This document shows, piece after piece, positions 44,657 to 54,286 of a DNA stretch of 64,000 nt. This DNA is from Desulfuromonas acetexigens (GTDB lineage Bacteria > Desulfobacterota > Desulfuromonadia > Desulfuromonadales > Trichloromonadaceae): the NCBI RefSeq assembly GCF_900111775.1, contig NZ_FOJJ01000041.1:103679-167678 (forward strand), in the 5' to 3' direction. A program made the translations under genes and the position numbers. Numbering within the stretch: position 1 is the stretch's first letter; each line of letters begins with the position of its first letter. The notes below the pieces were generated by a model that ran no database searches, was not told the DNA's origin, and worked only from the letters and a program-made list of their open reading frames with translations.

Positions 44657-45781
44657 TTACCGCAAATCCCCCGGCAACGCCATTTCCTCCGACCGGATCG
44701 GATGTTCGCGCAGGTATTTTTCGTTGAGAAACTGGTATTTATGCACCATGCGGTTGAAGGTGTCGACCACCCAGATACCGTCTTCGGCGTCGGCGTCGAT
44801 CCCCTTGGGCATGTCGAAACCGCCGGGCAGGCCAAGTTTGCCTTCGGTGGAGGTGCGGCCGCCGAGGGTCATGAGGTGGTTCCCTGCTAGATCGAAAATC
44901 ACGAAGCGGTGACCGACGCCGTCGGTGACGTAGACATGGCCGGAACGATCGACGGCGATCCCCTTGGCCATGTGGAAAGAACCAAGGGAGGTGCCGCGCT
45001 CGCCGAAGGTGCGCAGGAAGTTGCCGTCCGTGTCAAAAACCTGAACGCGAGCGTTCATGGTGTCAAGAACGTAGAGGTTACCCGCCGTATCCACTTCGAG
45101 GTCGAGGGGATAGTTGAAGTCCCCCGTCGCCGAGCCGCGCTTGCCGAAGCTTTTGAGCCATTCGCCATTCCCATCGTAGACCACCACCTGATGGCTGCCG
45201 GCATCGGCGACATAAAGAAGATTCCGTTCTCGGTCGCAGGCGAGACCGACGGGGCGGGTCAAATGCCCCTGGCCGATGACCTTGCGCAGGCGCAGGTCGG
45301 AACCGAAGAGATAGACCCGACCCTGCTGGTTGTCGGAGACGTAAACCACATCGTCCCGACCCACGGCCAGGGCCATGGGCGACTCGAAGTAGAGCTCGTC
45401 GTGCTTGGGACGCTCGAAATGGCGCACCTGGTGGTTGGGCAGATCGAGAATGAGAACATCACGCTTGGCCAAGTCGGAAACGTAAATCCGCCCGCGACCG
45501 TCCACCGCCACATCGTAGGGGCTGCCGAAAATCCCCCGGGTCTCCTCGATCCCGAGAATCGCCTCCAGTACCCGGCTTTCGCTCCCTTCGCGCACATCCC
45601 GATCGCTGGCGATGGTGCGGATGAATTCGATCTTCGGCGAATGGCCGCCGATGGGCCAGAGATAGCGGCGGCTGTCGACTTCCTTGGCGGCGCAGCCGGA
45701 GAGGAAGATCAAGCCAAAGAGCAAAATCAATTTTGTCACGGCTCGCGTAGCGCCCGCGAAAGGTCTTTCCATCTTCTTCAT
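44657..45781 (-). CDS. NHL-repeat beta-propeller lipoprotein, copy 2
   Basis: A 374-residue lipoprotein: signal with lipobox FLSGCAAK, then a WPIGGHSPKIEFIRT linker and about six NHL blades (SPYDVAVDGRGRIYVSDLA, YPLDLEVDTAGNLYVLDTMN, MAKGIAVDRSGHVYVTDG). It is clearly paralogous to the protein at 41555-42601. It follows the multiheme gene at 45786 by four bases and is thus in its operon. Confidence 0.85.
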   Translation of the reverse strand: MKKMERPFAGATRAVTKLILLFGLIFLSGCAAKEVDSRRYLWPIGGHSPKIEFIRTIASDRDVREGSESRVLEAILGIEETRGIFGSPYDVAVDGRGRIYVSDLAKRDVLILDLPNHQVRHFERPKHDELYFESPMALAVGRDDVVYVSDNQQGRVYLFGSDLRLRKVIGQGHLTRPVGLACDRERNLLYVADAGSHQVVVYDGNGEWLKSFGKRGSATGDFNYPLDLEVDTAGNLYVLDTMNARVQVFDTDGNFLRTFGERGTSLGSFHMAKGIAVDRSGHVYVTDGVGHRFVIFDLAGNHLMTLGGRTSTEGKLGLPGGFDMPKGIDADAEDGIWVVDTFNRMVHKYQFLNEKYLREHPIRSEEMALPGDLR

Positions 45782-45785
45782 TGGT

Positions 45786-46796
45786 CTACGGGTTCTCCAC
45801 CGGGCGCACCCGGTCGTAGGATTTGGGTTTGTGGCAGCCGGCCAGGCAGGTGGCGCCGGTTTCGGTGGGCAGAAAGCGCACCGGAATCTTCCACTGGCCG
45901 AAGCCCGGCACCCGGCTAAGGATCAGTTTGTACTGATCGGCGCCGTGGATGCCGTGGCAGTTGCGGCAGACCCGCCCTTTGACCGGCTTATTGACGTGCA
46001 GATAGTGCAGATTGGCGTCGCCGTTGCGAAAACCGGTCGCTTCCGTGGTCCGCTGGTATTCGAATTTGCCCAGGTCGGTATGGCAGCCGAAACAGAGGGC
46101 GAAGTTTTCCGGATCGTAGGGGGCGTAGAACTCCCGGGGATAATAGCCCTGCAGCAGGGGCCGGAAGGCCGAGGAATGGTTTTCATGGCAGTCCCAGCAG
46201 CGCCCTTCGGCCACCGGCTGATGCTGGGACGCGGCCTGCTCGATGGTGGTACGGATGCCGCTGTGGCAGCTGAAACAGATGCGGTTACCGGAAGCACTGA
46301 GCAGACCCGGCTCGTCGCCGCCGTGGGGAACATGGCAATAATCGCAGCGCCCAGCCCGCACCGGACCATGCACCCGGCCGGATGCGCCGATTTCACCATG
46401 ACAGGAGCGGCAGAGCGTACCCTGTTCGGCAACGAGCAGATGGGGCTGGGTGGAACCGTGGGGTGCATGGCAGGCCAGGCAGCGCCCTTCAGCCACCGGC
46501 GCATGGGGATGGGCTTTACCGGCGGCGACGGGAACATGGCAACCCTCGCAGAGCCGGGCGCCGGTTTCTTTCAGGACAAAAGCGGGGGATGGTCCGGGAT
46601 GGGGGACGCCGGTTTGCCGGTGGCAGGCGAGGCAGTTGCCAGAAGCGACGGGAGAGTGGGAAACCGGAGCCGAAGCGAGAGAGGCATGGCAAGAGGTGGT
46701 CACACAGCCCTGATCGGCGCGTGCGGAATCAGCCCCGCACAGCGCCGCACAGAGGAAAAGCGAGCCGAAAACAGTCAACAGCCGAAGAAACGACAA
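45786..46796 (-). CDS. Multiheme cytochrome c (nine CxxCH plus two variants)
   Basis: A 336-residue exported protein. Signal peptide FLRLLTVFGSLFLCAALCG. Nine CxxCH sites (CLACH, CEGCH, CLACH, CRSCH, CDYCH, CFSCH, CWDCH, CFGCH, CRNCH) plus CVTTSCH near the N-terminus and CLAGCH near the C-terminus, which could hold further haems. Repeats of the form PVAEGRCLACHAPHGS show the doubled-CxxCH fold. A TTG at 46796 with GGGAGG seven bases upstream is the likely start; another TTG lies at 46823. It is probably a periplasmic carrier. Confidence 0.85.
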   Translation of the reverse strand: MSFLRLLTVFGSLFLCAALCGADSARADQGCVTTSCHASLASAPVSHSPVASGNCLACHRQTGVPHPGPSPAFVLKETGARLCEGCHVPVAAGKAHPHAPVAEGRCLACHAPHGSTQPHLLVAEQGTLCRSCHGEIGASGRVHGPVRAGRCDYCHVPHGGDEPGLLSASGNRICFSCHSGIRTTIEQAASQHQPVAEGRCWDCHENHSSAFRPLLQGYYPREFYAPYDPENFALCFGCHTDLGKFEYQRTTEATGFRNGDANLHYLHVNKPVKGRVCRNCHGIHGADQYKLILSRVPGFGQWKIPVRFLPTETGATCLAGCHKPKSYDRVRPVENP

Positions 46797-46855
46797 CAGA
46801 CACCCTCCCAGGCGAAGGATCAATTGGATGAAGTGCTGTCCCGGCGTTGATTACT

Positions 46856-46883
46856 GTAGGGGCGCAGCATGCTGCGCCCCTAC
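46856..46883. repeat. Single fully symmetrical REP
   Basis: The core GGGCGCAGCATGCTGCGCCC has GTAG on one side and CTAC on the other, so the 28-mer is a perfect palindrome. It lies between the multiheme gene and ccsA. Confidence 0.95.
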
Positions 46884-46896
46884 GATCTCACATTCC

Positions 46897-47739
46897 CTAG
46901 CTCCCGTAGGAATGCAGACCCGAGAGCAGCAGGTTGACGCCAAGATAGCAGAAGATCGTCGCGGCGAAGCCGATGATCGACAGCCAGGCCGCCTTGCGCC
47001 CGACCCAGCCCCGGGTGAAGCGGGCATGGAGGAAAGCCGCGTAGATGAACCAGATGATCAGGCTCCAGGTCTCTTTCGGGTCCCAACTCCAGTAGGTGCC
47101 CCAGGCGTAGTTGGCCCAGGCGGCGCCGGTGATGATTCCCAAAGAGAGCATGGGAAAGCCGAACATGATCGCCTTGTAGTTGATGTCGTCGAGCACCTTG
47201 GCGCTGGGAAAAATTCCCATCAGCCCCTGGTTGTTCCCCTTGCGCTCCTCGCGGCCGATCATCAGCAGGTACATGATCGAGGCGCCGCAGGCAACGGCGA
47301 AGGCGGCATAGCCAAGGAAGCAGGTGATGACGTGGTAGGTCAGCCAGTTGCTCTGCAGGGCCGGTACCAGCGGCTGGATCTCGGCGTTGAGGCCGAGCTG
47401 CGCCCAGATCATGAAGATGAAGGCGAAGGGGATGACGAAAGCCCCGACGGCGCGCTGCTTGTACTTGAGATCCATCAGCAGATAGCAGAGGGCGATACTC
47501 CAGGCGAAGAAGACGACCGACTCGTAGAGGTTGGAGAGGGGCGCCTGCTGGAAACCGAGAGCGTAGGCCTCGCGCCAGCGCAGGCCGATGGCGATGGTGT
47601 TGGCGACGAAACCGGCCCAGACCACCCCGGTTGCGGTCAGGCCGATGGCCTGGACGCGACTGACGATGTAGACGATGAAGAGCACCATCGCGGCAAAGTA
47701 GGCGATGGTCGTGATATTGAAAAAGAGGGAACTGGTCAT
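46897..47739 (-). CDS. ccsA: System II cytochrome c biogenesis protein CcsA/ResC (often named CcsB)
   Basis: A 280-residue membrane protein with about eight helices. The haem-handling WWD motif is WGTYWSWDPKETWSLIIW, and conserved histidines flank it (TYHVITCF, FLHARFTRG). With ResB it exports haem and attaches it to apocytochromes on the periplasmic side. It follows resB by 29 bases in a classic resB-ccsA pair, here adjacent to the cytochromes it would serve. Confidence 0.92.
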   Translation of the reverse strand: MTSSLFFNITTIAYFAAMVLFIVYIVSRVQAIGLTATGVVWAGFVANTIAIGLRWREAYALGFQQAPLSNLYESVVFFAWSIALCYLLMDLKYKQRAVGAFVIPFAFIFMIWAQLGLNAEIQPLVPALQSNWLTYHVITCFLGYAAFAVACGASIMYLLMIGREERKGNNQGLMGIFPSAKVLDDINYKAIMFGFPMLSLGIITGAAWANYAWGTYWSWDPKETWSLIIWFIYAAFLHARFTRGWVGRKAAWLSIIGFAATIFCYLGVNLLLSGLHSYGS

Positions 47740-47768
47740 TTTATTCCTCCAACGGCAGCCGGCCGGGT

Positions 47769-49130
47769 TTAGGAAGCGATTTCGGATTTGAGGTTCTTCT
47801 TGAATTCGTCAAAAAAGAGTTCAAAGCCCGGCTGGTTGCGGTGGGCGCTGCCGCCGATCTTGACGCCGACCTGATCGCCGACCGTTTCGACCCGCACCCA
47901 GATGCGTCGATGGGACATGAAGAATGCAACCATCGAGCCAACAACCATCAGAAAACAACCGAGCCAGACCACCCAGACGCCGGGGTCCTTGGCCACCTGC
48001 AAACCGGTGTAGTAACGCTGCTTGAAATCCCCGAGTACGAATCGGTAGGCGGCATCGCGCCGACTGTCGAAACCCGGGAAATTCTTCAGAACCAGATAAG
48101 TGGAACGCTTGCCGTCGCCGTCGACGACTTCGAGCTGCGCTCCGGGCCCGAAATTCTGGTAGGACTGGGAGACGCTGAGTACCCGCAGGGTGCCGCCGCC
48201 GGGCAGATCCACGCGCTGGCCCTGACGCACATTGAGATCGACCGTTTCACCGCCGGCCAGAGCCGTCGCCTGCAGTCGAATCTGGGCGTCGCCCGTCGGC
48301 CCGTAGCTCGACTGGTAGAAGGTGATGCCCTTGTAGGTCAGGGGATCGTTGACGATGACCGGCCGCCGCTCCTCAATCACCTGCCCGCCGTCGATGACGG
48401 TCAGCAGGCTCTTGAATTCCTTGGGCCGGTTGGAGCCCTCGTAGAAACTCACGGAAAACTCGTCACAGCGCACTGTGAAGCCGAGGTCGATGGGGGCGTT
48501 GCTTCCCCGCGGCCAGACCCGGCTTTCGCTCGTCCCCTCGACGATATTGACGTAGGCCTTGTAGCCCCAGAGATTACCGATGATCGCCCCGACGAAGATG
48601 ATCAGAATCGACAGATGGGTGATATAGACGCCGAAGCGGGCGTAGGGCATCTTCTGGGCAAAGAAATGGAGGACGCCGTCCTGTTCGGTGAGAATCGGCG
48701 CGGCGAAATGCTGCCGCAGAAACGCGCTGATTTTCTCACCGACTTCACCAACACTCTTGCCCTTGACCAGTTGCTCCTCGGTGTTGGCGAATGTCTGAAA
48801 GAGCGAATTATCCGCCGTCAGCCGGGGCTGGGTGACCGCCTTCCAGACCAGGGGAAAACGCTTCAGCGAGCAGGCGATGAGATTCAGCGAGAAGATGCCG
48901 AGCAGCGCCAGGAACCACCAGGAGTGGTACATGTCGAAGAATTGCAGGGAATCGAGCAGGCGGTAGGTGCTCTCGCTGTAGCGCTGGAGGTATTCCTCCG
49001 GCGATCGGTTCTGCTGGATGACCGTGCCGATGATGGAGGTCGCCGCCAGCAGGATGAGGGTGACGATGGTCAGTTTGAGGGAACAGAAGAAATCCCACAG
49101 GGCGTCAATCGGATTTTTTTTTGCTGGCAA
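47769..49130 (-). CDS. resB: System II cytochrome c biogenesis protein ResB/Ccs1
   Basis: A 453-residue protein. Three N-terminal helices (FFCSLKLTIVTLILLAATSI, WWFLALLGIFSLNLIAC, YITHLSILIIFVGAIIG), a large periplasmic domain (NDPLTYKGITFYQSSYGP is a family hallmark) and a final helix before a short tail. The TTG at 49130 is taken as start because GGGAG lies eight bases upstream and it gives the usual N-terminus PAKKNPIDALWDFF; the open frame to 49355 lacks family similarity. It partners CcsA. Confidence 0.9.
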   Translation of the reverse strand: MPAKKNPIDALWDFFCSLKLTIVTLILLAATSIIGTVIQQNRSPEEYLQRYSESTYRLLDSLQFFDMYHSWWFLALLGIFSLNLIACSLKRFPLVWKAVTQPRLTADNSLFQTFANTEEQLVKGKSVGEVGEKISAFLRQHFAAPILTEQDGVLHFFAQKMPYARFGVYITHLSILIIFVGAIIGNLWGYKAYVNIVEGTSESRVWPRGSNAPIDLGFTVRCDEFSVSFYEGSNRPKEFKSLLTVIDGGQVIEERRPVIVNDPLTYKGITFYQSSYGPTGDAQIRLQATALAGGETVDLNVRQGQRVDLPGGGTLRVLSVSQSYQNFGPGAQLEVVDGDGKRSTYLVLKNFPGFDSRRDAAYRFVLGDFKQRYYTGLQVAKDPGVWVVWLGCFLMVVGSMVAFFMSHRRIWVRVETVGDQVGVKIGGSAHRNQPGFELFFDEFKKNLKSEIAS

Positions 49131-49374
49131 GATGATGTACTCCCGAGACAGGAGCCTTCGCCGACCGCGCGGAGACCCCGGAAAACAAACAAAAGGAGCC
49201 ACGGGCAACCCGGCTCCGGCAGACAAACGACGGACGGACTGTTCCGCGCCACAACGCCGCGGAACAGTCCGCTCCGAAAAAACTAATACAGGGGTTCTTG
49301 AGCTGTCAAGGGAAATCCCCGAAAACCAAGCCCGAGAAAAACCCTCGGCAAACATAGCGAATTCGCGATTTTAA

Positions 49375-49893
49375 TCAGAAACCGTCGCGCACCAGGCGCT
49401 CAGCGAGGGATTTGGCCTTCTTCTCGACGCCGTTGGCCAGTTCCACCTTGTAATCCGCGAGGCGCAGGGCCAGGGATTCGTCGGCGGTGGCAAGGATCTG
49501 CACGGCGAAAAGCCCGGCGTTGCGGGCCCCAGCCTTGCCGATGGCCATGGTCGCCACCGGGATACCCGCCGGCATCTGCACCATGGCCAGCAGGGCGTCG
49601 AGCCCCCCCAGGGAAGTGGCGTCGATCGGGACGGCGATGACCGGCAGGGTCGATTCGGCCGCCACCACCCCCGCCAGATGAGCGGCGGCACCGGCCCCGG
49701 CGATCAACACCTTGAGCCCCCGCTCCTTGGCCGAACGCACATATTTGGCGGTGCGCTCAGGGGTGCGGTGGGCACTGGAAACGGTCATCTCTAAGGGGAC
49801 GCCAAAGCTCTTGAGCGCATGGGCCGCCTCGGCCATCACCTCGTAATCATTGTCGCTGCCCATCAGAATCCCGACCAACGGCTTGTCACTCAT
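49375..49893 (-). CDS. purE: N5-carboxyaminoimidazole ribonucleotide mutase
   Basis: A 172-residue PurE of class I size: [23 protein letters not shown] and [16 protein letters not shown] form the substrate site, with the catalytic His in SAHR. It works in de novo purine synthesis. The ATG at 49893 has GAGGAG upstream. No purK is seen next to it. The order purH-purD-purE on the minus strand suggests one operon. Confidence 0.93.
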   Translation of the reverse strand: MSDKPLVGILMGSDNDYEVMAEAAHALKSFGVPLEMTVSSAHRTPERTAKYVRSAKERGLKVLIAGAGAAAHLAGVVAAESTLPVIAVPIDATSLGGLDALLAMVQMPAGIPVATMAIGKAGARNAGLFAVQILATADESLALRLADYKVELANGVEKKAKSLAERLVRDGF

Positions 49894-49958
49894 AGCTTGC
49901 TCCTCGTTCTTGTCAAAATGGACTATCATCGCCGGCCCCAATGCCGGTTTATTTTTCG

Positions 49959-51230
49959 TTAACGGTTCAGCGCTTTCTGCCCAATATCCTTGCGATAATG
50001 GACATCCCGCCAACGGATCAGCGCGGCCCCCTCGTAGGCTTTGGCGATGGCTTCGGCCACCGTCCGCCCGAGGCCGGTGACGCCGAGCACCCGGCCGCCC
50101 TGGTTGACGATTTTGCCATCCTGAAAAGCGGTCCCAGCGTGAAAAACCATCAAATCCTCAACGGCTTCTGCCGCCTCCAGCCCGGAAATCTCCAGCCCCT
50201 TTTCGAAGTTGCCGGGATAGCCGCCCGAAGCCATGACCACGCAGACCGCCGCTTTCTCGTGCCATTCCAGGGACACGCCGGCGAGATCCCCCCGGGCGCA
50301 GGCCTGCAGCACCGGCACAATGTCGGACTTCATGCGCATGAGCAGCGGCTGGGCCTCGGGATCACCGAAGCGGGCGTTGTATTCAACCACCTTCGGCTTG
50401 CCGTCTTCGATCATCAGCCCGACGTAAAGGATGCCGCGATAGGGGCAGCCCTCGGCGGTCATGCCGGCGATGGTCGGTTTGACGATGGTCTCGATGACCT
50501 CGGCGGTCACCGTCTCGGTCACCACCGGTGCCGGCGAATAGGCGCCCATGCCGCCGGTGTTTGGCCCTTCGTCGTTATCGAAGATGCGTTTGTGATCTTG
50601 GGCCGAGGCCAGCGGCAGGATGTTTTTGCCGTCGGTGAAGACGAAGAAGGAGGCCTCCTCGCCGGTCATGAACTCCTCGATGACAACTTGACTCCCCGCC
50701 GCGCCGAAAACCTTGTCGAGGAGGATGTCGTCCACCGCCGCCAGCGCCTGCTCGACGGTCATGGCGACGATTACCCCCTTGCCGGCGGCGAGGCCGTCGG
50801 CCTTGACGACGATCGGCGCACCCTGCGCGCGGATGTAGGCATGGGCCTGGTCGCGGTCCGTGAAGGTGCGATAGGCCGCTGTCGGGATGCCGTACTTGGC
50901 CATCAGATCCTTGGAGAAACCCTTGCTTCCTTCCAGTTGCGCCGCCGCCTGGCTGGGGCCGAAGATCTCCAGACCAGCGGCCTGAAAACGGTCGACGATC
51001 CCCAGGGTCAACGGCACTTCCGGCCCGACCACGGTCAGATCGATCTTTTCGGCGAGGGCGAAATCGAGCAGCGCGTCGATCTCATCGGCCTGGATATGCA
51101 CACACTCGGCCAGCGCCGCGATGCCGGGATTCCCCGGCGCGCAGTACAGGGTCTCTACCAACGGCGACTGGGCGATCTTCCAAACCAAGACATGCTCCCG
51201 CCCGCCCCCGCCGATGACCAGTATTTTCAT
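49959..51230 (-). CDS. purD: Phosphoribosylamine-glycine ligase (GARS)
   Basis: A 423-residue ATP-grasp enzyme: MKILVIGGGGREHVLVWKI, VKADGLAAGKGVIVAM and NARFGDPEAQPLLMRM are PurD signatures. Second step of purine synthesis in the cytoplasm. It lies between purH and purE, with a REP pair in the upstream gap. Confidence 0.95.
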   Translation of the reverse strand: MKILVIGGGGREHVLVWKIAQSPLVETLYCAPGNPGIAALAECVHIQADEIDALLDFALAEKIDLTVVGPEVPLTLGIVDRFQAAGLEIFGPSQAAAQLEGSKGFSKDLMAKYGIPTAAYRTFTDRDQAHAYIRAQGAPIVVKADGLAAGKGVIVAMTVEQALAAVDDILLDKVFGAAGSQVVIEEFMTGEEASFFVFTDGKNILPLASAQDHKRIFDNDEGPNTGGMGAYSPAPVVTETVTAEVIETIVKPTIAGMTAEGCPYRGILYVGLMIEDGKPKVVEYNARFGDPEAQPLLMRMKSDIVPVLQACARGDLAGVSLEWHEKAAVCVVMASGGYPGNFEKGLEISGLEAAEAVEDLMVFHAGTAFQDGKIVNQGGRVLGVTGLGRTVAEAIAKAYEGAALIRWRDVHYRKDIGQKALNR

Positions 51231-51262
51231 CTATCGCATCTCCTAAAATCCGGGTATTCCGT

Positions 51263-51336
51263 GTAGGGGCGCAGCATGCTGCGCCCTTTAGGTGGCCGTT
51301 CAGAAAAAACCAGGGCGCAGCATGCTGCGCCCCTAC
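51263..51336. repeat. Convergent REP pair between purH and purD
   Basis: Copies at 51263-51286 and 51313-51336 with outward GTAG and CTAC ends. Likely a BIME-type structure that could modulate mRNA stability within the pur operon. Confidence 0.95.
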
Positions 51337-51340
51337 GTCA

Positions 51341-52906
51341 TTAGTGCCGGAAATGCCGCATGCTGGTAAAGACCATGGCAATGCCGTGCTCGTCGGCGGC
51401 GGCGATGACTTCTTCGTCGCGGATCGAGCCGCCCGGCTGGATGACGGCAGTGACGCCGACGGCGGCGGCGTTGTCGAGGCCGTCGCGGAAGGGGAAGAAG
51501 GCATCGGAAGCCATGGCCGAGCCCTTCACTTCGAGTCCGGCATGTTCGGCCTTGATGGCGGCGATGCGCGCCGAGTTGACCCGACTCATCTGCCCGGCGC
51601 CGACGCCGATGGTCATGCCTTCCTTGCCGTAGACGATGGCGTTGGACTTGACGAACTTGGCCACCCGCCAGGTGAAGAGCAGATCCCGCATCTCCGTTTC
51701 GGTGGGGGCCCGCTTGGTCACCACCTTGAGCTCGTCATAGAGGGAAAGGTCGGTGTCCTGCACCAGCAGGCCGCCGTTGACCCGTTTGAAATCGAGGCGC
51801 TGCCCCGGCTCGGCCGGCCAGAAGCCGCATTCGAGCAGGCGCACGTTCTTCTTGGCGGCGACGATCATGCTCGCCTCCTTGGAGACGGCCGGAGCGATGA
51901 TCACCTCGACGAACTGCTTGTCGCAGATCGCCTGGGCGGTGGCGCCGTCCAGTTCACGGTTGAAGGCGATGATGCCGCCGAAGGCCGATTCCGGGTCGGT
52001 GGCGAAGGCGCGATTGTAGGCATCGAGCAGATTCTCGCCGATGGCGACGCCGCAGGGGTTGGCGTGCTTGACGATGACGCAGGCCGGCCCCTCGTTGAAC
52101 TGCTTGACGCATTCGAGAGCGGCGTCGGTGTCGCCGATGTTGTTGTAGGAAAGCTCTTTCCCCTGCAACTGGCGGGCGGTGGCGATGGAGGCCTCGGTGA
52201 CGTTCTTCTCGACGTAGAAGGCCGCGCTCTGGTGGGGATTCTCGCCGTAGCGCATCCCCTGCGCCTTCTGGTATTGCAAGGTCAATGTCGGCGGGAACTC
52301 GGCGGATTCGGCGTCGAGCTTCTTGCCCAGCCAGTTGGAGATCATGCCGTCGTAGGCGGCGGTGTGCTGGTAGACCTTCACCGCCAAGCGGAAGTTGGTC
52401 TCCCGCGAAACCGCGCCGCCGCCCGCCTTCATTTCGGCGAGAACGGCCGGGTAATCGGCGCAGTCGACGATGACGGTGACGTCGCGGTTGTTCTTGGCGG
52501 CGCTGCGCAGCATGGTCGGGCCGCCGATATCGATGTTCTCGATGGCGTCCGCCAAGGTGCAGTCGGCCTTGGCCGTCGTCGCCTCGAAGGGGTAGAGATT
52601 GACCACCACCATGTCGATGCACTCGATGCCGTACTCCTTCATCTTCGCCACATGCTCGGGGTTGTCGCGCATGCCGAGGAGGCCGCCGTGAACCTTGGGA
52701 TGGAGGGTCTTGACCCGGCCGTCGAGCATCTCGGGAAAGCCGGTGAACTCGGAGACGTCCTTGACCGTCAGGCCGGAATCCCGCAAGAGCTTGGCGGTGC
52801 CACCGGTGGAGAGGATCTCGACGCCGTAGGCGGCCAGTTCCTTGGCAAATTCGACGATGCCGGTCTTATCCGACAGGCTGATGAGGGCGCGCTTGATGGT
52901 AGCCAT
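51341..52906 (-). CDS. purH: Bifunctional AICAR transformylase/IMP cyclohydrolase
   Basis: A 521-residue PurH. The N-terminal IMP cyclohydrolase has [18 protein letters not shown] and [11 protein letters not shown]. The C-terminal AICAR transformylase has [27 protein letters not shown] and [16 protein letters not shown]. It completes IMP synthesis. The stop is followed within five bases by a REP element. Confidence 0.96.
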   Translation of the reverse strand: MATIKRALISLSDKTGIVEFAKELAAYGVEILSTGGTAKLLRDSGLTVKDVSEFTGFPEMLDGRVKTLHPKVHGGLLGMRDNPEHVAKMKEYGIECIDMVVVNLYPFEATTAKADCTLADAIENIDIGGPTMLRSAAKNNRDVTVIVDCADYPAVLAEMKAGGGAVSRETNFRLAVKVYQHTAAYDGMISNWLGKKLDAESAEFPPTLTLQYQKAQGMRYGENPHQSAAFYVEKNVTEASIATARQLQGKELSYNNIGDTDAALECVKQFNEGPACVIVKHANPCGVAIGENLLDAYNRAFATDPESAFGGIIAFNRELDGATAQAICDKQFVEVIIAPAVSKEASMIVAAKKNVRLLECGFWPAEPGQRLDFKRVNGGLLVQDTDLSLYDELKVVTKRAPTETEMRDLLFTWRVAKFVKSNAIVYGKEGMTIGVGAGQMSRVNSARIAAIKAEHAGLEVKGSAMASDAFFPFRDGLDNAAAVGVTAVIQPGGSIRDEEVIAAADEHGIAMVFTSMRHFRH

Positions 52907-53041
52907 GGGGGAGAATCCTTTCTTGCGAAGAGCGGGGAGCGAAAACGCCGGTCCGGCGATCCGCCAAGAGAGAAAATGGCGTCAGTGGACCTGTATACGT
53001 TACGCCAAAAACACGAAAAAACCGTCATTCCGGCGGTTTTT

Positions 53042-54274
53042 TCAGAAGTCGATCGCGTGCAGAAAAGCCGTTTCGAAGGCCGGGGTTCCCGAAAGAGGAT
53101 AGGGTTTCAGACTTTGGACCAGGGTTTCCAGCCTGGTGGCGGCCTCGGGTTCGAGCAGATAGCGAACGGTGCCGAGAAGCGCTCCCGCCGGGACGAAACG
53201 CACCCTATCTACCATGTTTTCCGGCAACATGGCAACTTTTTTCAATGTCTCAGGCGCCAGGGAAAGCCCGAACGAACCGGTCAGAAGAACCGCCCCGACC
53301 TGCTCCGCCGCGACCCCGGCGCGACCAAGTAGACAGTCGATTCCCGCCCGCACCGCCCCCTTGGCCAGTTGGAAGGCGCGGATGTCGGCCTGGGTCAGCC
53401 GCAGCTCCCGCGTCGCATCCCGATAGAGACGCAGGGCATAGCTTTCGCCGTCCGCGACCAGATAACGGGCGAGATTGGTCGTCACCTGTTCGGGAGCGAG
53501 GAGCGTGCCGTGGCGGTCCATGAGGCCGCCGTCGCGGGCGGCGGCCACCGCCTCGACCAGGCCGCTGCCGCAGATCCCCAGGGGCGGCCGGTCGGCGACG
53601 GTGAGCAGGCGCAGGGCGTCGTCCTCGACCCGCACACCGCGAATCGCCCCCGGCGTCGCCGCCATGCCGCAGGCGATCTCCGCCCCCTCGAAGGCCGGTC
53701 CGGCGGGGACCGAGGTCACCCACCAGCGGCCGTCGGCAAAGAGCGCCATCTCGCCGTTGGTGCCGACATCAATGTAGAGCGTTACGACTTCGGGCGGCGG
53801 ACAGGCAAAGAGAAAGGCGACCAGATCCCCGCCGACATAGCCGCTGACCTGGGGGAAGAGATAGAGCGGCACCGGCAGATCGAGCCCCAGTTCGACGGGG
53901 TCGAGCAGCGCGCCTTCGGGATGGCGGGGACGGTGGGGAGGAAAGAGGATGGCGTCGACGGGCAGGCGGCGCAGCAGATGACTGATCGCCGGGTTGGCGG
54001 CGGCGGCCGCGCCGCGCAGGGATTCGCGCCGGAGACCGGAGAGGCTGAGGAGTTCAGACAGAAGCTGGTCGATACCCGCGACCAGCAGCCGTTGCAGGCG
54101 CTCCCCCTCCCCTTTGTGCGCCGCTTCCAGGCGACGGATGACATCGCTGCCCAGTTCCCGCTGGGGATTGAGCAGGCGGGATTCGGCCAGGGTCCGGCCG
54201 GAAAAATCGAACAGACGCCCGGCCAGGGTAGTCGTCCCCAGATCGAGGGCGAGATAGCTGTCGGTAGGGTTCAT
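53042..54274 (-). CDS. ASKHA-fold protein (RamA/DUF4445-like) without ferredoxin domain
   Basis: A 410-residue protein with ATPase-fold motifs: LALDLGTTTLAGRLFD at the N-terminus, LYIDVGTNGEMALF and GICGSGLVEAVAAARDGG in the middle, LLTGSFGLSL near the end. This matches the actin-like domain of corrinoid-protein reductive activators (RamA/RACo), which normally carry an N-terminal 2Fe-2S domain; none is present, so the electron supply must differ. It sits 12 bases after alr. Confidence 0.75.
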   Translation of the reverse strand: MNPTDSYLALDLGTTTLAGRLFDFSGRTLAESRLLNPQRELGSDVIRRLEAAHKGEGERLQRLLVAGIDQLLSELLSLSGLRRESLRGAAAAANPAISHLLRRLPVDAILFPPHRPRHPEGALLDPVELGLDLPVPLYLFPQVSGYVGGDLVAFLFACPPPEVVTLYIDVGTNGEMALFADGRWWVTSVPAGPAFEGAEIACGMAATPGAIRGVRVEDDALRLLTVADRPPLGICGSGLVEAVAAARDGGLMDRHGTLLAPEQVTTNLARYLVADGESYALRLYRDATRELRLTQADIRAFQLAKGAVRAGIDCLLGRAGVAAEQVGAVLLTGSFGLSLAPETLKKVAMLPENMVDRVRFVPAGALLGTVRYLLEPEAATRLETLVQSLKPYPLSGTPAFETAFLHAIDF

Positions 54275-54286
54275 CGATCCCCGGCT

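Noticed and set aside
49131..49355. 75-residue N-terminal extension of ResB
   Set aside because: No family similarity and poor start; the TTG at 49130 gives the normal ResB N-terminus with a Shine-Dalgarno.
51344..53332. Plus-strand 662-codon open frame
   Set aside because: Antisense to purH; no recognisable domain.
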